Assembly: GCA_033813635.1 (NCBI GenBank)
Contig: JAPXRI010000008.1
Location: 36,220 to 100,219 of the forward strand
Length of the DNA stretch: 64,000 bases
DNA from: JAPXRI01 sp033813635
Lineage (GTDB): Bacteria > Bacillota > Clostridia > Oscillospirales > QAMX01
Reading direction: 5' to 3'
Made by a program: the position numbers and the translations under genes. This document shows, one piece after another, positions 36,264 to 44,621 of this stretch. The notes beneath the pieces were generated by a model. The model was not told the DNA's origin, did no database searches, and saw only the letters and a program-made list of their open reading frames with translations. Each line of letters begins with the position of its first letter. Position 1 is the first letter of the stretch.

Positions 36264-37151
36264 CTATCCGTATATCGGCAGCGCTCGTAAAAGCGCGGTG
36301 TCCGCCTCGGAGAGCTCCGGGAACGGCGTGCGGCAGGCCCCGACGGGGGTGCCCTGCATGCCGAGGATCGCCTTGGTCCCCGGCAGGACGCCGACCTTTA
36401 AGAGCGCTTCGACAACGGTATTGACCTCGCGCTGAACCGCGCGGGCCCCGGCGAGATCGGAGGCCTTGGCGAGCGCGTAAAGCCGTTGAATCTTCTCCGG
36501 AATGACGTTGTACGTGGTGCCGATGCCGCCGTCCGCGCCCATTGCCAGGCCGCAGAGCAGCATTTCGTCGTAGCCGTTGTACAGTATCTTTTCGGGATAG
36601 TCGCTGCGGACCCGCTCGAGCGCGTAGAAATCGTTGGACGTGAACTTCATCCCGCAGACGTTATCCAGCGCTAAAAGCCCCCGGAGCTGGTCGACAGAGA
36701 GGCTCACACCGCTCAACGCCGGGATGTTGTAGACGACCAGCGGCAGGGATGTGACGTCGGCAAAGCTCCGGTAATACCCCAAAATCTCCTGATAGCCGTA
36801 TTTGAAGTAATAGGGGGTGACCGCCGAGACCGCATCCGCTCCGGCCCTCTCGGCGTGGCGGGCGAGCTCGTAGGCGTCCCTCGGGGAGGAGCCGCCGATA
36901 TGGGCAATGACCGCGGCGCGCCCCGCTGACGTGTCAACCACGCACTCCAGCACGCGCTTGCGCTCCGCCACCGATAAAAGGGGCATTTCGCCGCTGCTGC
37001 CGCAGACATAAAAGCCCTTGACGCCACGTTCCAGCAGCCGGGATATATACGCGGCCTGCGCGCGGGCGTCAAACTCGCCGCCGGGGGTAAACGCGGTGAC
37101 CACCGCGGGGAAAACGCCGGAGAGCTTTCCTATAAGCGCTTTCAGATCCAT
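36264..37151 (-). CDS. nanA: DapA/NanA-family aldolase, N-acetylneuraminate lyase-like
   Basis: 295 aa. A TIM-barrel class I aldolase: GSSGEMPLLSVAERKRV (residues about 51-67, GxSGE phosphate/carboxylate loop), YNIPALSG with Tyr141, and Schiff-base Lys169 in GMKFTSNDFYALE. The KFTSNDF context is closer to N-acetylneuraminate lyases than to dihydrodipicolinate synthases. It would split sialic acid into ManNAc and pyruvate. It is the second gene of an operon with a Gfo/Idh oxidoreductase (30-base gap), not with the usual nanE/nanK. A related keto-sugar-acid aldolase is the alternative. Confidence 0.7.
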   Translation of the reverse strand: MDLKALIGKLSGVFPAVVTAFTPGGEFDARAQAAYISRLLERGVKGFYVCGSSGEMPLLSVAERKRVLECVVDTSAGRAAVIAHIGGSSPRDAYELARHAERAGADAVSAVTPYYFKYGYQEILGYYRSFADVTSLPLVVYNIPALSGVSLSVDQLRGLLALDNVCGMKFTSNDFYALERVRSDYPEKILYNGYDEMLLCGLAMGADGGIGTTYNVIPEKIQRLYALAKASDLAGARAVQREVNTVVEALLKVGVLPGTKAILGMQGTPVGACRTPFPELSEADTALLRALPIYG

Positions 37152-37181
37152 TGCTTTGTCCTTTCTCAGAGAAGCGGACGG

Positions 37182-38261
37182 TTAATCGAAGTAGATTGTC
37201 TTTCCGGTCTCCGCGGAGGTGTAGATAGCCTCGATAATCTGGGAGACGACCATCGCCTTTTCACCGGGGGACAGCGGCGTGGCGTCGTTGACAACGGCGT
37301 AGATCCACTGCTGCATGTCGTAGTCGCAGTCGCTGTAGTTGGTGCCCTTGAACAGGTCGCGGGTGTAGTTGTTCGGCGTAAACTCGGAAACATAGAGCGA
37401 GCCGTTCTTTTCGCCGTTGACACGGACCTTGCCGTCCTTAATCTGAATACCGGCCTTGTCGCCGACGATGATCGGGTCGGAGCCGCCTTCCTCCAGGTTG
37501 ATCGCCCAGGAGGCCTCGATGAACATCGAGCAGCCGTTCTTGAAGCGGATAAATCCCATCGCCGAGTCCTCGACCTGGTACTCGTCTTCGGTGAACAGCC
37601 TGCCGTTATTGGTCTCGGCGCAGCTCGCGCCCAGTTTGCGGTACGAAACGCCGGTGACGCTGGCGACGTCGTAGTTGTCTATGATGAAGAGAGCGGAGTC
37701 GATGGAGTGGGTGCCGATGTCGATCATCGGGCCGCCCCCCTGCTTTTCATAGTCCATAAACACGCCCCAGGTGGGGATTCCGCGGCGGCGCAGGTTCTTG
37801 GCCTTGACGTAGTAGATCTCGCCCAGCATACCGCTGGCGACGAGGTTTCTCGCCAGCTGGTACTCAGCGCGGCTCCGGGTCTGGTAGCCTATCGAGAGCT
37901 TTTTGCCGTTGGCCTTCGCCGCTTCGACCATCTTCTTGGCGTCGGCGTAGTTTTTCGCCATCGGTTTTTCACAGTAGACGTGCTTTCCCGCGTTCAGCGC
38001 ATCGATGGTGATCGGCGCGTGGCTCGAGTTCGGGGTACAGACGTGTACGACCTCGATATCCTTTATCGCGAGCAGGTCATGGTAATCCTCAAACACCTGC
38101 GCGCCCTCGACGCCAAATTTCTTCGCGGCCTCCTCAGCGCGCTCCCGTATGATGTCGCAGAAAGCGACCATTTCCACGCCTTCAACCTTCTGAAGCGAGG
38201 GCATGTGCTTGCCGTTAGCGATTCCGCCGCAGCCGATTACACCGACCTTTACGGTCCTCAT
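37182..38261 (-). CDS. Gfo/Idh/MocA-family oxidoreductase
   Basis: 359 aa from the ATG at 38261 (CGGAGGTGTTTTTT upstream). VGVIGCGGIANGKH is the NAD(P) loop, YCEKPMAKNYADA the EKP motif, and GGGPMIDIGTHSIDSALF the substrate/catalytic motif with Asp and His. Such enzymes oxidise, reduce or epimerise sugars. It heads an operon with the NanA-like aldolase, suggesting that the two act on the same sugar acid or its precursor. Strong promoter at 38303-38331, divergent from the phosphatase operon. Confidence 0.85.
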   Translation of the reverse strand: MRTVKVGVIGCGGIANGKHMPSLQKVEGVEMVAFCDIIRERAEEAAKKFGVEGAQVFEDYHDLLAIKDIEVVHVCTPNSSHAPITIDALNAGKHVYCEKPMAKNYADAKKMVEAAKANGKKLSIGYQTRSRAEYQLARNLVASGMLGEIYYVKAKNLRRRGIPTWGVFMDYEKQGGGPMIDIGTHSIDSALFIIDNYDVASVTGVSYRKLGASCAETNNGRLFTEDEYQVEDSAMGFIRFKNGCSMFIEASWAINLEEGGSDPIIVGDKAGIQIKDGKVRVNGEKNGSLYVSEFTPNNYTRDLFKGTNYSDCDYDMQQWIYAVVNDATPLSPGEKAMVVSQIIEAIYTSAETGKTIYFD

Positions 38262-38302
38262 AAAAAACACCTCCGAATGTATTTTGGATTCAAGCCAACC
38301 TG

Positions 38303-38331
38303 AGTATAGCACAGCGTTTCCAGCAATTCAA
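38303..38331 (-). promoter_or_regulatory. Promoter of the Gfo/Idh-NanA operon
   Basis: Minus strand TTGAAT (38326-38331), 17 bases, TATACT (38303-38308). Confidence 0.75.
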
Positions 38332-38339
38332 CAATATGT

Positions 38340-38368
38340 TTGTCATCACAAAAAAATTGTGGTAGAAT
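38340..38368 (+). promoter_or_regulatory. Promoter of the phosphatase/URO-D/GH172 operon
   Basis: TTGTCA (38340-38345), 17 bases, TAGAAT (38363-38368). It is divergent from, and only eight bases away from, the -35 of the neighbouring promoter, so one bound regulator could affect both. Confidence 0.7.
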
Positions 38369-38406
38369 AAGCCTCAAGATATGTTTCGGAAGGATATGCG
38401 GATATT

Positions 38407-39189
38407 TTGATTGAAAGAATGCGCGCCGCCGCGCTTGAGGCGGGAAAAATTATAAAAAACGCGGACAGAAGCGAGCTTTTAGCGCTTCAAAAAAGCGGGG
38501 ACCGGAATTTCGTGACGAAGTACGACGTGCTGGTGCAGAAATTCCTGAAAAATGCCCTCGCGGAGGCAGTGCCGGAGGCGGCCTTTGTGGGCGAGGAGGA
38601 CGACGGGAGCGGCAAAAGCGGGGCGGGGACCAGCCTTTGCTGGATTGTCGACCCGATAGACGGCACGTCAAACTTCATGCACGACCTCCGCTGCAGCGCC
38701 GTCTCGATAGCGCTGTGCGACAGGAAAGAGAACAAAACCCTCGCGGGTGTAATCTATAACCCCTATTCGGACGAGCTTTTCTCGGCGGAGGCAGGGGCGG
38801 GCGCGTTCTTAAACGGCGAAAAAATCACCGTTTCCAGGCGGGCGTACCGGGACGCGCTGCTCGGCTTCGGGACGACGCCCTACACCCGGAGCCTCGCGGA
38901 CAGGACGTTTGCAATCGCCCGGGAGATGTATACGGAGTCCCTGGATATCCGGCGGAGCGGCGCTGCCGCGGCGGATCTCGCGAACATCGCGGCGGGCAGG
39001 CTGGACGGGTTCTTTGAGCTCAGCCTCTCCCCCTGGGACTATGCAGCGGGCGCGCTGCTGATCGCAGAGGCGGGCGGGATTGTCACGAACCTGTCCGGCG
39101 GTCCGCTTAACCTCTCCAAGCCGGACGGCGTAGTCGCTGGAAACGCCGAGGTCTACCCTGAGCTGATGCGGATCATAGGTTCGCACTGA
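38407..39189 (+). CDS. Inositol monophosphatase-family protein
   Basis: 260 aa with a TTG start (GGAAGGATA upstream); the ATG at 38419 is an alternative. Family metal motifs are present: VGEEDDG (Glu of motif 1), CWIVDPIDGTSNFMHDL (DPIDGT motif) and SPWDYAAGALLIAEAGG (WDYAAG motif). Mg-dependent removal of phosphate from inositol-phosphate, sugar-phosphate or nucleotide substrates. It is the first of three genes (gaps 32 and 23 bases) with a URO-D-family protein and GH172, so the substrate may be a sugar phosphate of that route. Confidence 0.85.
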   Translation: MIERMRAAALEAGKIIKNADRSELLALQKSGDRNFVTKYDVLVQKFLKNALAEAVPEAAFVGEEDDGSGKSGAGTSLCWIVDPIDGTSNFMHDLRCSAVSIALCDRKENKTLAGVIYNPYSDELFSAEAGAGAFLNGEKITVSRRAYRDALLGFGTTPYTRSLADRTFAIAREMYTESLDIRRSGAAAADLANIAAGRLDGFFELSLSPWDYAAGALLIAEAGGIVTNLSGGPLNLSKPDGVVAGNAEVYPELMRIIGSH

Positions 39190-39221
39190 GATAAAAACGC
39201 TTTGATAAAGGAGAGCTTGGC

Positions 39222-40346
39222 ATGGACCAGAGGGAACGCTATATCAAAACGCTTACGTTTGAGACACCGGACAAAATCCCGTTCTCGCCGGGCGGCCCGC
39301 GGGAGTCGACGCTTGCCCGCTGGCGCTCCGAGGGGCTGCCGGAGAACGCGGACTACATGGACGCGGTTTTCGGAGAGCTCGGCATAAAAAAAGAACCTCC
39401 GGCCAGGGGCGCAAACCTCGGGGTTGATTTCCGTATGATCCCGTGGTTTGAGGAGAAGGTGCTCGAGCACAGGGACGGGCACTATATCGTCCGGGACTGG
39501 ATGGGCGCGGTCACCGAGATCTCGGACAGGTACGACTACACCTATATCCGCAACGCGAAGGATTTCGTGACCCGTAAATGGCACAGCTTCCCGGTGAAAA
39601 ACCGTGAAGACTGGGAGGATATGAGAACGCGCTTCCTGCCGGACACGAAGGGGCGCTTCCCCGAGGATTTCGAGGAGAGGGCGAAGGCGTCGCGCCGATC
39701 GGAGACGCCGGTTGGCCTCAGCTTCAACGGCCCGTTCTGGCAGCTCCGGGAGTTCATGGGCATGGAAAACCTCTGCGTCGCGTTTCTGGACGAGCCGGAT
39801 TTTGTCCGCGAGATGTGCGTTTACTGGAAAGACTTTGTCTCGGCGGTGCTCAGAAAGGCGTTCGCCACGGCGAGAATCGACTTTCTCCATATCTCGGAGG
39901 ACATGGCCTACAAGGCCCATCCGATGATCTCGCCGGCGCTTGCCCGGGAATTTTTGATGCCGGCTTACGTGGAGTGGGCGGAGATCGCCCGCGCAGCAGG
40001 CTGTAGAATCGTCGACATGGACTCCGACGGGTTTGTCGACGACCTTATTCCGATCTGGATTGAGTCCGGCATCAACGTCTGCGACCCGGTGGAGGTGGCC
40101 GCCCACAACGATATCTGCGAATTCAGGCGGAAATACGGAAAGAAGATGGCCTTCCGGGGCGGGATAGACAAGCGGGCGATCGCCGCGGGCGGGAGCGCGA
40201 TTGAAAAGGAGATCGCCCGCATCGCGCCGGTCGCGGAGAGCGGCGGCTATATCCCGGGCTGCGACCACGGCGTTCCGCCGGACATCTCCTGGCCGAATTT
40301 CTTAAACTACTGCAAACTGCTCGCAAAGCTGACCGGCTGGCTGTAA
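39222..40346 (+). CDS. Uroporphyrinogen-decarboxylase-family protein
   Basis: 374 aa, start ATG after AAAGGAGAGCTTGGC. It starts MDQRERYIKTLTFETPDKIPFSPGG, the usual opening of URO-D-like methyltransferase homologues. VDMDSDGFVDDLIPIWIESGINVCDPVEVAA takes the place of the HxC zinc site of MtaA, and GGYIPGCDHGVPPDISWPNF near the end is characteristic of this subgroup. It is close in pattern to the protein at 53791-54903. It is not HemE by context. It sits between a phosphatase and a GH172 enzyme. Reaction unknown. Confidence 0.7.
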   Translation: MDQRERYIKTLTFETPDKIPFSPGGPRESTLARWRSEGLPENADYMDAVFGELGIKKEPPARGANLGVDFRMIPWFEEKVLEHRDGHYIVRDWMGAVTEISDRYDYTYIRNAKDFVTRKWHSFPVKNREDWEDMRTRFLPDTKGRFPEDFEERAKASRRSETPVGLSFNGPFWQLREFMGMENLCVAFLDEPDFVREMCVYWKDFVSAVLRKAFATARIDFLHISEDMAYKAHPMISPALAREFLMPAYVEWAEIARAAGCRIVDMDSDGFVDDLIPIWIESGINVCDPVEVAAHNDICEFRRKYGKKMAFRGGIDKRAIAAGGSAIEKEIARIAPVAESGGYIPGCDHGVPPDISWPNFLNYCKLLAKLTGWL

Positions 40347-40369
40347 AAAAAAAGGGGGAGGAACGGAAC

Positions 40370-41482
40370 ATGGGCGCGATAGACGGTATTTGCCTTTCAA
40401 AAAACGTCAGGACAAAGCGCATATCGAGCTTCGACCGGACCGGCGGCAACAAGGACAGGATCTCGCTCTCCCCGGGAGAGGTCCGTACAATCGCGGAAAT
40501 CGGAGGGCCGGCGGTGATACGGCATATCTGGCTCACCCTTTCGTCGAAGGACCCGATGATCAGGCGGAACCTGATCCTCCGGATGTTCTGGGACGGCGAG
40601 GAGAGCCCCAGCGTCGAGGCGCCCGTCGGCGACTTCTTCGGGCAGGGCTGGGGAGAGGAGTATCTTTTCGCCTCCCTCCCGCTGGCGGCGGCCCCGGCCG
40701 GCGGGCGCGGGCTCTGCTGCTATTTTCCGATGCCGTTTCGCAAATCGGCGAGGATTGAGCTCGAAAACCAGTCCGACATCGAGCTGCGGGGACTATACTT
40801 CTACATCGACTACGAGGAGGACGGCTCGCTGCCGGAAAACGCGGAGTATTTCCACGCCTGGTGGAACAGGGAGCTGACCGAGCCGGAGGACGGGCACGAG
40901 CAGGAATTCGATGAAAAGGGCAACGAGCACAAGAACATAAGCGGCGACGGGAATTACCTCTTCACGGAGGCCGTCGGAAAGGGAAAATTCGTCGGGGTTA
41001 ATTTCTATATCGACAGCCCCACGGCGCGCTGGCCAGGGGAGGGGGACGATCTGTTCCTGATCGACGGCGAGCGCTGGCCCGGCTCGCTCCACGGGACCGG
41101 TACGGAGGACTTTTTCAACATGGCCTGGTGCCCGAACGAGCACTACGCCCACCCCTATTTCGGCTGCGCCCGGATACCGGGGACGATCGGCTGGCTCGGC
41201 AGGACGCACTATTACCGCTTTTTCATAGAGGACCCGATCTGCTTTGAAAAATCCCTCCGCGCCAGCATCGAGCACGGGCACGCCAACACGCTGACCCTCG
41301 ATCTGTCCTCGGTCGCCTACTGGTATCAGACCGAGCCGCACCGGCCGTTCCCGGCGTTCCCGCCGAAAGAGCTGCGCCAGAACATGAAGCCCATCGGCCT
41401 CGAAGACCTACACTCCTGGCGCGCGGCCTGGCGGGGTGAACGCGGAAACGGGGCGCTCTGGGGAAACGAGCGGGAGAAATGA
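40370..41482 (+). CDS. GH172 (DUF2961) glycosidase
   Basis: 370 aa, start ATG after GGGGGAGGAACGGAAC. A DUF2961 protein of the usual length: N-terminal jelly-roll-like segment (PGEVRTIAEIGGPAVIRHIWLTL), EAPVGDFFGQGWG, and the hallmark GSLHGTGTEDFFNMAW (about residues 236-251). Characterised GH172 members are difructose-dianhydride I synthase/hydrolase and exo-acting furanosidases (D-arabinofuranosidase). No signal peptide, so it acts in the cytoplasm. Last gene of the operon with phosphatase and URO-D-family protein; an intrinsic terminator follows. Confidence 0.85.
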   Translation: MGAIDGICLSKNVRTKRISSFDRTGGNKDRISLSPGEVRTIAEIGGPAVIRHIWLTLSSKDPMIRRNLILRMFWDGEESPSVEAPVGDFFGQGWGEEYLFASLPLAAAPAGGRGLCCYFPMPFRKSARIELENQSDIELRGLYFYIDYEEDGSLPENAEYFHAWWNRELTEPEDGHEQEFDEKGNEHKNISGDGNYLFTEAVGKGKFVGVNFYIDSPTARWPGEGDDLFLIDGERWPGSLHGTGTEDFFNMAWCPNEHYAHPYFGCARIPGTIGWLGRTHYYRFFIEDPICFEKSLRASIEHGHANTLTLDLSSVAYWYQTEPHRPFPAFPPKELRQNMKPIGLEDLHSWRAAWRGERGNGALWGNEREK

Positions 41483-41500
41483 AAAACCTTTATATAAAAA

Positions 41501-41535
41501 AATTAAGCGCCGGATTGCTCCGGCGTTTAATTTTT
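41501..41535 (+). terminator. Terminator after GH172
   Basis: AATTAAGCGCCGGA (41501-41514) / TCCGGCGTTTAATT (41519-41532), one G-U, followed by TTT. Confidence 0.85.
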
Positions 41536-41556
41536 GCAAATACAAGATGGGCAGAC

Positions 41557-41569
41557 GGGGGGGGGGGGG
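41557..41569 (+). repeat. 13-base poly-G tract
   Basis: Thirteen consecutive G (41557-41569) a few bases beyond the nrdG stop. Its length is prone to sequencing or replication slippage. It is not in a coding region. Confidence 0.8.
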
Positions 41570-41575
41570 AAGCAA

Positions 41576-42085
41576 TTAATCGATTGTCTTGTCCAGTACG
41601 ATTTTTCCGGTAAGTCTTGTCTGATTCATATCGATCACGCGCTGGTTGTGGCTGCCCCGGAAGCGGAGCGTGAGATCCCGCTCGGCGAGGATGAACGGGC
41701 CGTCGATCAGCGTATCCGTCTGGGCGAGCAGTGCGTCCACGGCGGAGTTTTTCATCGAGAGCAGTTCCTCGTACAGATATCCGGTGTACACCGTCACGTC
41801 GAGCCCTATCCCGTGCGCCATTTTTGCGAGCTCGGCGAGGGGTTCGGGCTGGCAGAACGGTTCGCCACCGCTGAAGGTGACGCCCTTTAAAAGTGGGTTT
41901 TCCCGGATCTCGCTGAAAAGCTCGCCGATATCGACTGCTTTTCCGCCGTCAAACGGGTGGGTCTGGGGGTTATGGCATCCCGGGCAGCGGTGGGGGCAGC
42001 CCTGGGTGAACACGACGTAGCGGATCCCTCTGCCGTCCACGATGGATTCCGGCTCGACGCCGCAAATTCTGACACTATATGCCAT
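41576..42085 (-). CDS. nrdG: Anaerobic ribonucleotide reductase activating protein
   Basis: 169 aa radical-SAM activase. VVFTQGCPHRCPGCHNPQTHPF has the CxxxCxxC cluster motif (about residues 30-37), FSGGEPFCQPEPL the GGE SAM-binding motif. It installs the glycyl radical on NrdD using SAM and a [4Fe-4S] cluster. Its start overlaps the 3' end of nrdD by 11 bases, giving translational coupling. Confidence 0.95.
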   Translation of the reverse strand: MAYSVRICGVEPESIVDGRGIRYVVFTQGCPHRCPGCHNPQTHPFDGGKAVDIGELFSEIRENPLLKGVTFSGGEPFCQPEPLAELAKMAHGIGLDVTVYTGYLYEELLSMKNSAVDALLAQTDTLIDGPFILAERDLTLRFRGSHNQRVIDMNQTRLTGKIVLDKTID

Positions 42086-44405
42086 GCTTTACCCGGTCTC
42101 TTTCCTCGGCGCGCTTTGCGTTGTTCCAGCGGTCGATCGTGCCCACCAGATAGCCCGTAATCCTGCGGATGCGCTCGAACTTCGGGCCGCCGTCGTCCTC
42201 CCTGCGGTGGCATTTCGGGCACTCCTCGTCGATAATGCCGTTGTAGCCGCAGACCGGGTCGCGGTCGACGGGGTGGTTCACCGAGCCGTAACCGATGCCG
42301 TTTTCCTTCATGCAGCGGATAACCGCCTCGAAGGCGTCCAGGTTTTTGGACGGGTCCCCGTCAAGCTCCACATAGCTGATATGCCCGGCGTTGGTGAGGG
42401 CGTGGTAGGGCGCCTCCAGAGCGATTTTCCGGAAAGCCTTTATCGGGTAGTACACCGGGATGTGGAAGGAGTTCGTATAGTATTCCCGGTCGGTCACGCC
42501 GGGTATCACGCCGTATTTTTTCTTGTCTATCGCGACAAAGCGGCCGGACAGCCCCTCGGCGGGCGTGGCGAGCAGGGTGAAATTCAACCCGTATTTCTGG
42601 GACGCCTCGTCCGCGCGGCTCCTCATATGGCCGACGATTTCAAGCCCGAGCTTCTGGCTCTCGGCGCTTTCGCCGTGGTGCTTGCCGGTCAGCGCCTTCA
42701 GGGTCTCAGCAAGGCCGATAAACCCTATGCTCAGGGTGCCGTGCTTCAAAACCTCGGCGACGCTGTCCTCCGGGCCGAGCTTTTCGCTGTCGATCCAGAC
42801 CCCCTGTCCCATCAGGAAGGGGTAGTTGTAGACATGCTTTGAGCACTGGATTTTAAACCTGTGCAGGAGCTGCCGGATAACGAGGTCAATTCTGTCGTCG
42901 AGGAGCTGATAGAATTTTTCGATGTCCCCCTTGGCCTCGATGCCGATGCGCGGGAGGTTGATCGACGTAAAGCTCAGGTTTCCGCGGCCGCAGGTGGTCT
43001 CCCGGGTTTTGTCGTAGACATTGCCGATCACGCGGGTGCGGCAGCCCATATAGGCCACCTCGGAATCGTAATCCCCGGGTTTGTAATATGCGAGGTTGAA
43101 CGGGGCGTCAAGAAAGCTGAAGTTCGGGAACAGGCGCTTCGCGCTGACCCTCACCGCGAGCTTAAACAGGTCGTAGTTGGGATCCCCCTCGTTGTAGTTT
43201 ACGCCCTCCTTCACCTTGAATATCTGCACCGGGAATATCGGGGTCTCTCCGTCGCCCAGACCGGCTTCCGTGGCGAGCAGCAGATTTTTAACGACCATGC
43301 GCCCCTCGGGGGAGACGTCGGTGCCGTAGTTTAACGAGCTGAACGGAACCTGCGCGCCCGCGCGGGAGTTCATCGTGTTGAGGTTGTGTATCAGCGCCTC
43401 CATCGCCTGGTAGGTTTTCCTGTCAGTGTCGAAAAGCGCGCCCTGCACGGCAAAGGAATGGGCCTTTTCAATGTCCGCTTCCGGGATTTGCGCAGCGCCG
43501 GCAGAGCGCAGGTATTCCGGCAGACAGGCCTTAAGCCTTTCGCCGTACTCGCCGGAGTTGCTGATGGTGATCGCCCCCAGCGCCGCGTCCACCGCGGAGC
43601 AGAGCGAATCGGTGTCGCCGCGGCCCATGCCGTGGACGGCCTGGAGATAGCGCGAGAGCGCGTTCCGGTACTCCTTCCGGAAGGTTTTCGCCACGCCCGG
43701 AGCCATGCCGTAGTCGAAGTTCGGCACGCTCTGGCCGCCGTGCATCTCGTTCTGGTTGGCCTGAATGGCTATGCAGGTGAGCGCCGCGTAGGAGTCGATG
43801 CTGTTGGGCTCACGCAGGTTGCCGTGGCCCGTGCTGAACCCGCCCCGGAACAGCTTGATCAGGTCGATCTGGCAGCAGGTCTCGGTGAGCATATAAAAAT
43901 CCTCGTCGTGGATATGGATATCGCCGTTCATATGGGCCGCGGCGATGTCCTTCGGGAGGATATAGTTGTTTATAAAATACTTGGAGCCCTCCGAACCGTA
44001 TTTCAGCATCGTCCCCATGGCCGTATCGGCGTCGATGTTGGCGTTTTCACGCTTCATATCCACGTCCTTCGCGTCCCTGTAGGTGAGCTGTTTGTAGATG
44101 TCCATCAGGTCCCCCTCGGCCTGACGGATTTTAGCGTGCTCCGCCCGGTAAAGGATGTAGGCCTTCGCGGTTTTGGCGTAGTCCGCTCCGATCAGCGTCT
44201 CCTCAACGGTGTCCTGTACCTCCTCCACGGATGGAATCACATCGCCGTCGAATCTGGCCACGATCTTCGCGGTAAGGCGGTCAAGCTCGCCTGCGTCCAT
44301 TAACTCGTCGCCGACTGCCTTGTTGGCCTTTTCTATCGCGTTGCGGATTTTGACAGGCTCAAAGGGCACGAGCGTGCCGTTTCTTTTTCTGATTTCCGTC
44401 GCCAT
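42075..44405 (-). CDS. nrdD: Anaerobic (class III) ribonucleoside-triphosphate reductase
   Basis: 776 aa, start ATG after GAGGACGATTGC. N-terminal ATP-cone (KRNGTLVPFEPVKIRNAIEKANKAVGDE...), a large catalytic barrel, and a C-terminus with the zinc site (DPVCGYNGIIDEECPKCHRRE) and the glycyl-radical segment RITGYLVGTIDRWN. Reduces NTPs to dNTPs without oxygen, with formate or thiol as reductant. It signals a strict or facultative anaerobe. Promoter and two probable NrdR boxes lie upstream. Confidence 0.96.
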   Translation of the reverse strand: MATEIRKRNGTLVPFEPVKIRNAIEKANKAVGDELMDAGELDRLTAKIVARFDGDVIPSVEEVQDTVEETLIGADYAKTAKAYILYRAEHAKIRQAEGDLMDIYKQLTYRDAKDVDMKRENANIDADTAMGTMLKYGSEGSKYFINNYILPKDIAAAHMNGDIHIHDEDFYMLTETCCQIDLIKLFRGGFSTGHGNLREPNSIDSYAALTCIAIQANQNEMHGGQSVPNFDYGMAPGVAKTFRKEYRNALSRYLQAVHGMGRGDTDSLCSAVDAALGAITISNSGEYGERLKACLPEYLRSAGAAQIPEADIEKAHSFAVQGALFDTDRKTYQAMEALIHNLNTMNSRAGAQVPFSSLNYGTDVSPEGRMVVKNLLLATEAGLGDGETPIFPVQIFKVKEGVNYNEGDPNYDLFKLAVRVSAKRLFPNFSFLDAPFNLAYYKPGDYDSEVAYMGCRTRVIGNVYDKTRETTCGRGNLSFTSINLPRIGIEAKGDIEKFYQLLDDRIDLVIRQLLHRFKIQCSKHVYNYPFLMGQGVWIDSEKLGPEDSVAEVLKHGTLSIGFIGLAETLKALTGKHHGESAESQKLGLEIVGHMRSRADEASQKYGLNFTLLATPAEGLSGRFVAIDKKKYGVIPGVTDREYYTNSFHIPVYYPIKAFRKIALEAPYHALTNAGHISYVELDGDPSKNLDAFEAVIRCMKENGIGYGSVNHPVDRDPVCGYNGIIDEECPKCHRREDDGGPKFERIRRITGYLVGTIDRWNNAKRAEERDRVKHGI

Positions 44406-44444
44406 GCAATCGTCCTCTTTCTATCTGTGATATCGTTTGAGCAG

Positions 44445-44473
44445 ATTATAGTACAGCGCATCCCGAATGTCAA
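44445..44473 (-). promoter_or_regulatory. Promoter of nrdDG
   Basis: Minus strand TTGACA (44468-44473), 17 bases, TATAAT (44445-44450): perfect hexamers. Confidence 0.9.
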
Positions 44474-44481
44474 GAAAGAAA

Positions 44482-44529
44482 ACACAATATATATATTAAA
44501 ATTCATGCCGGATATACAATATATTGATT
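44482..44529 (-). promoter_or_regulatory. Pair of probable NrdR boxes
   Basis: ACACAATATATATATT (44482-44497) and ATACAATATATTGATT (44514-44529) resemble the NrdR consensus (ACACWATATATWGTGT-like). Their starts are 32 bases apart, the three-helical-turn spacing usual for NrdR box pairs. They lie directly upstream of the nrdD -35. Confidence 0.65.
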
Positions 44530-44572
44530 CGGCGGCGCGGCCTGCTCCGGGAAACGCTTCAGCGCGCACGGA

Positions 44573-44604
44573 AGGGCAGCCGCGGCATGTGCCGCGGCTG
44601 CCCT
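44573..44604 (-). terminator. Hairpin after znuA
   Basis: A perfect 15-base stem AGGGCAGCCGCGGCA (44573-44587) / TGCCGCGGCTGCCCT (44590-44604) lies 17 bases after the znuA stop. The T-run is poor, so termination efficiency is uncertain. Confidence 0.6.
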
Positions 44605-44621
44605 GAATAAACCTTCCTTTA

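Noticed and set aside
39153..40268. 371-codon frame antisense to the URO-D-family gene
   Set aside because: The sense frame has a ribosome binding site and family motifs; the antisense one has neither.
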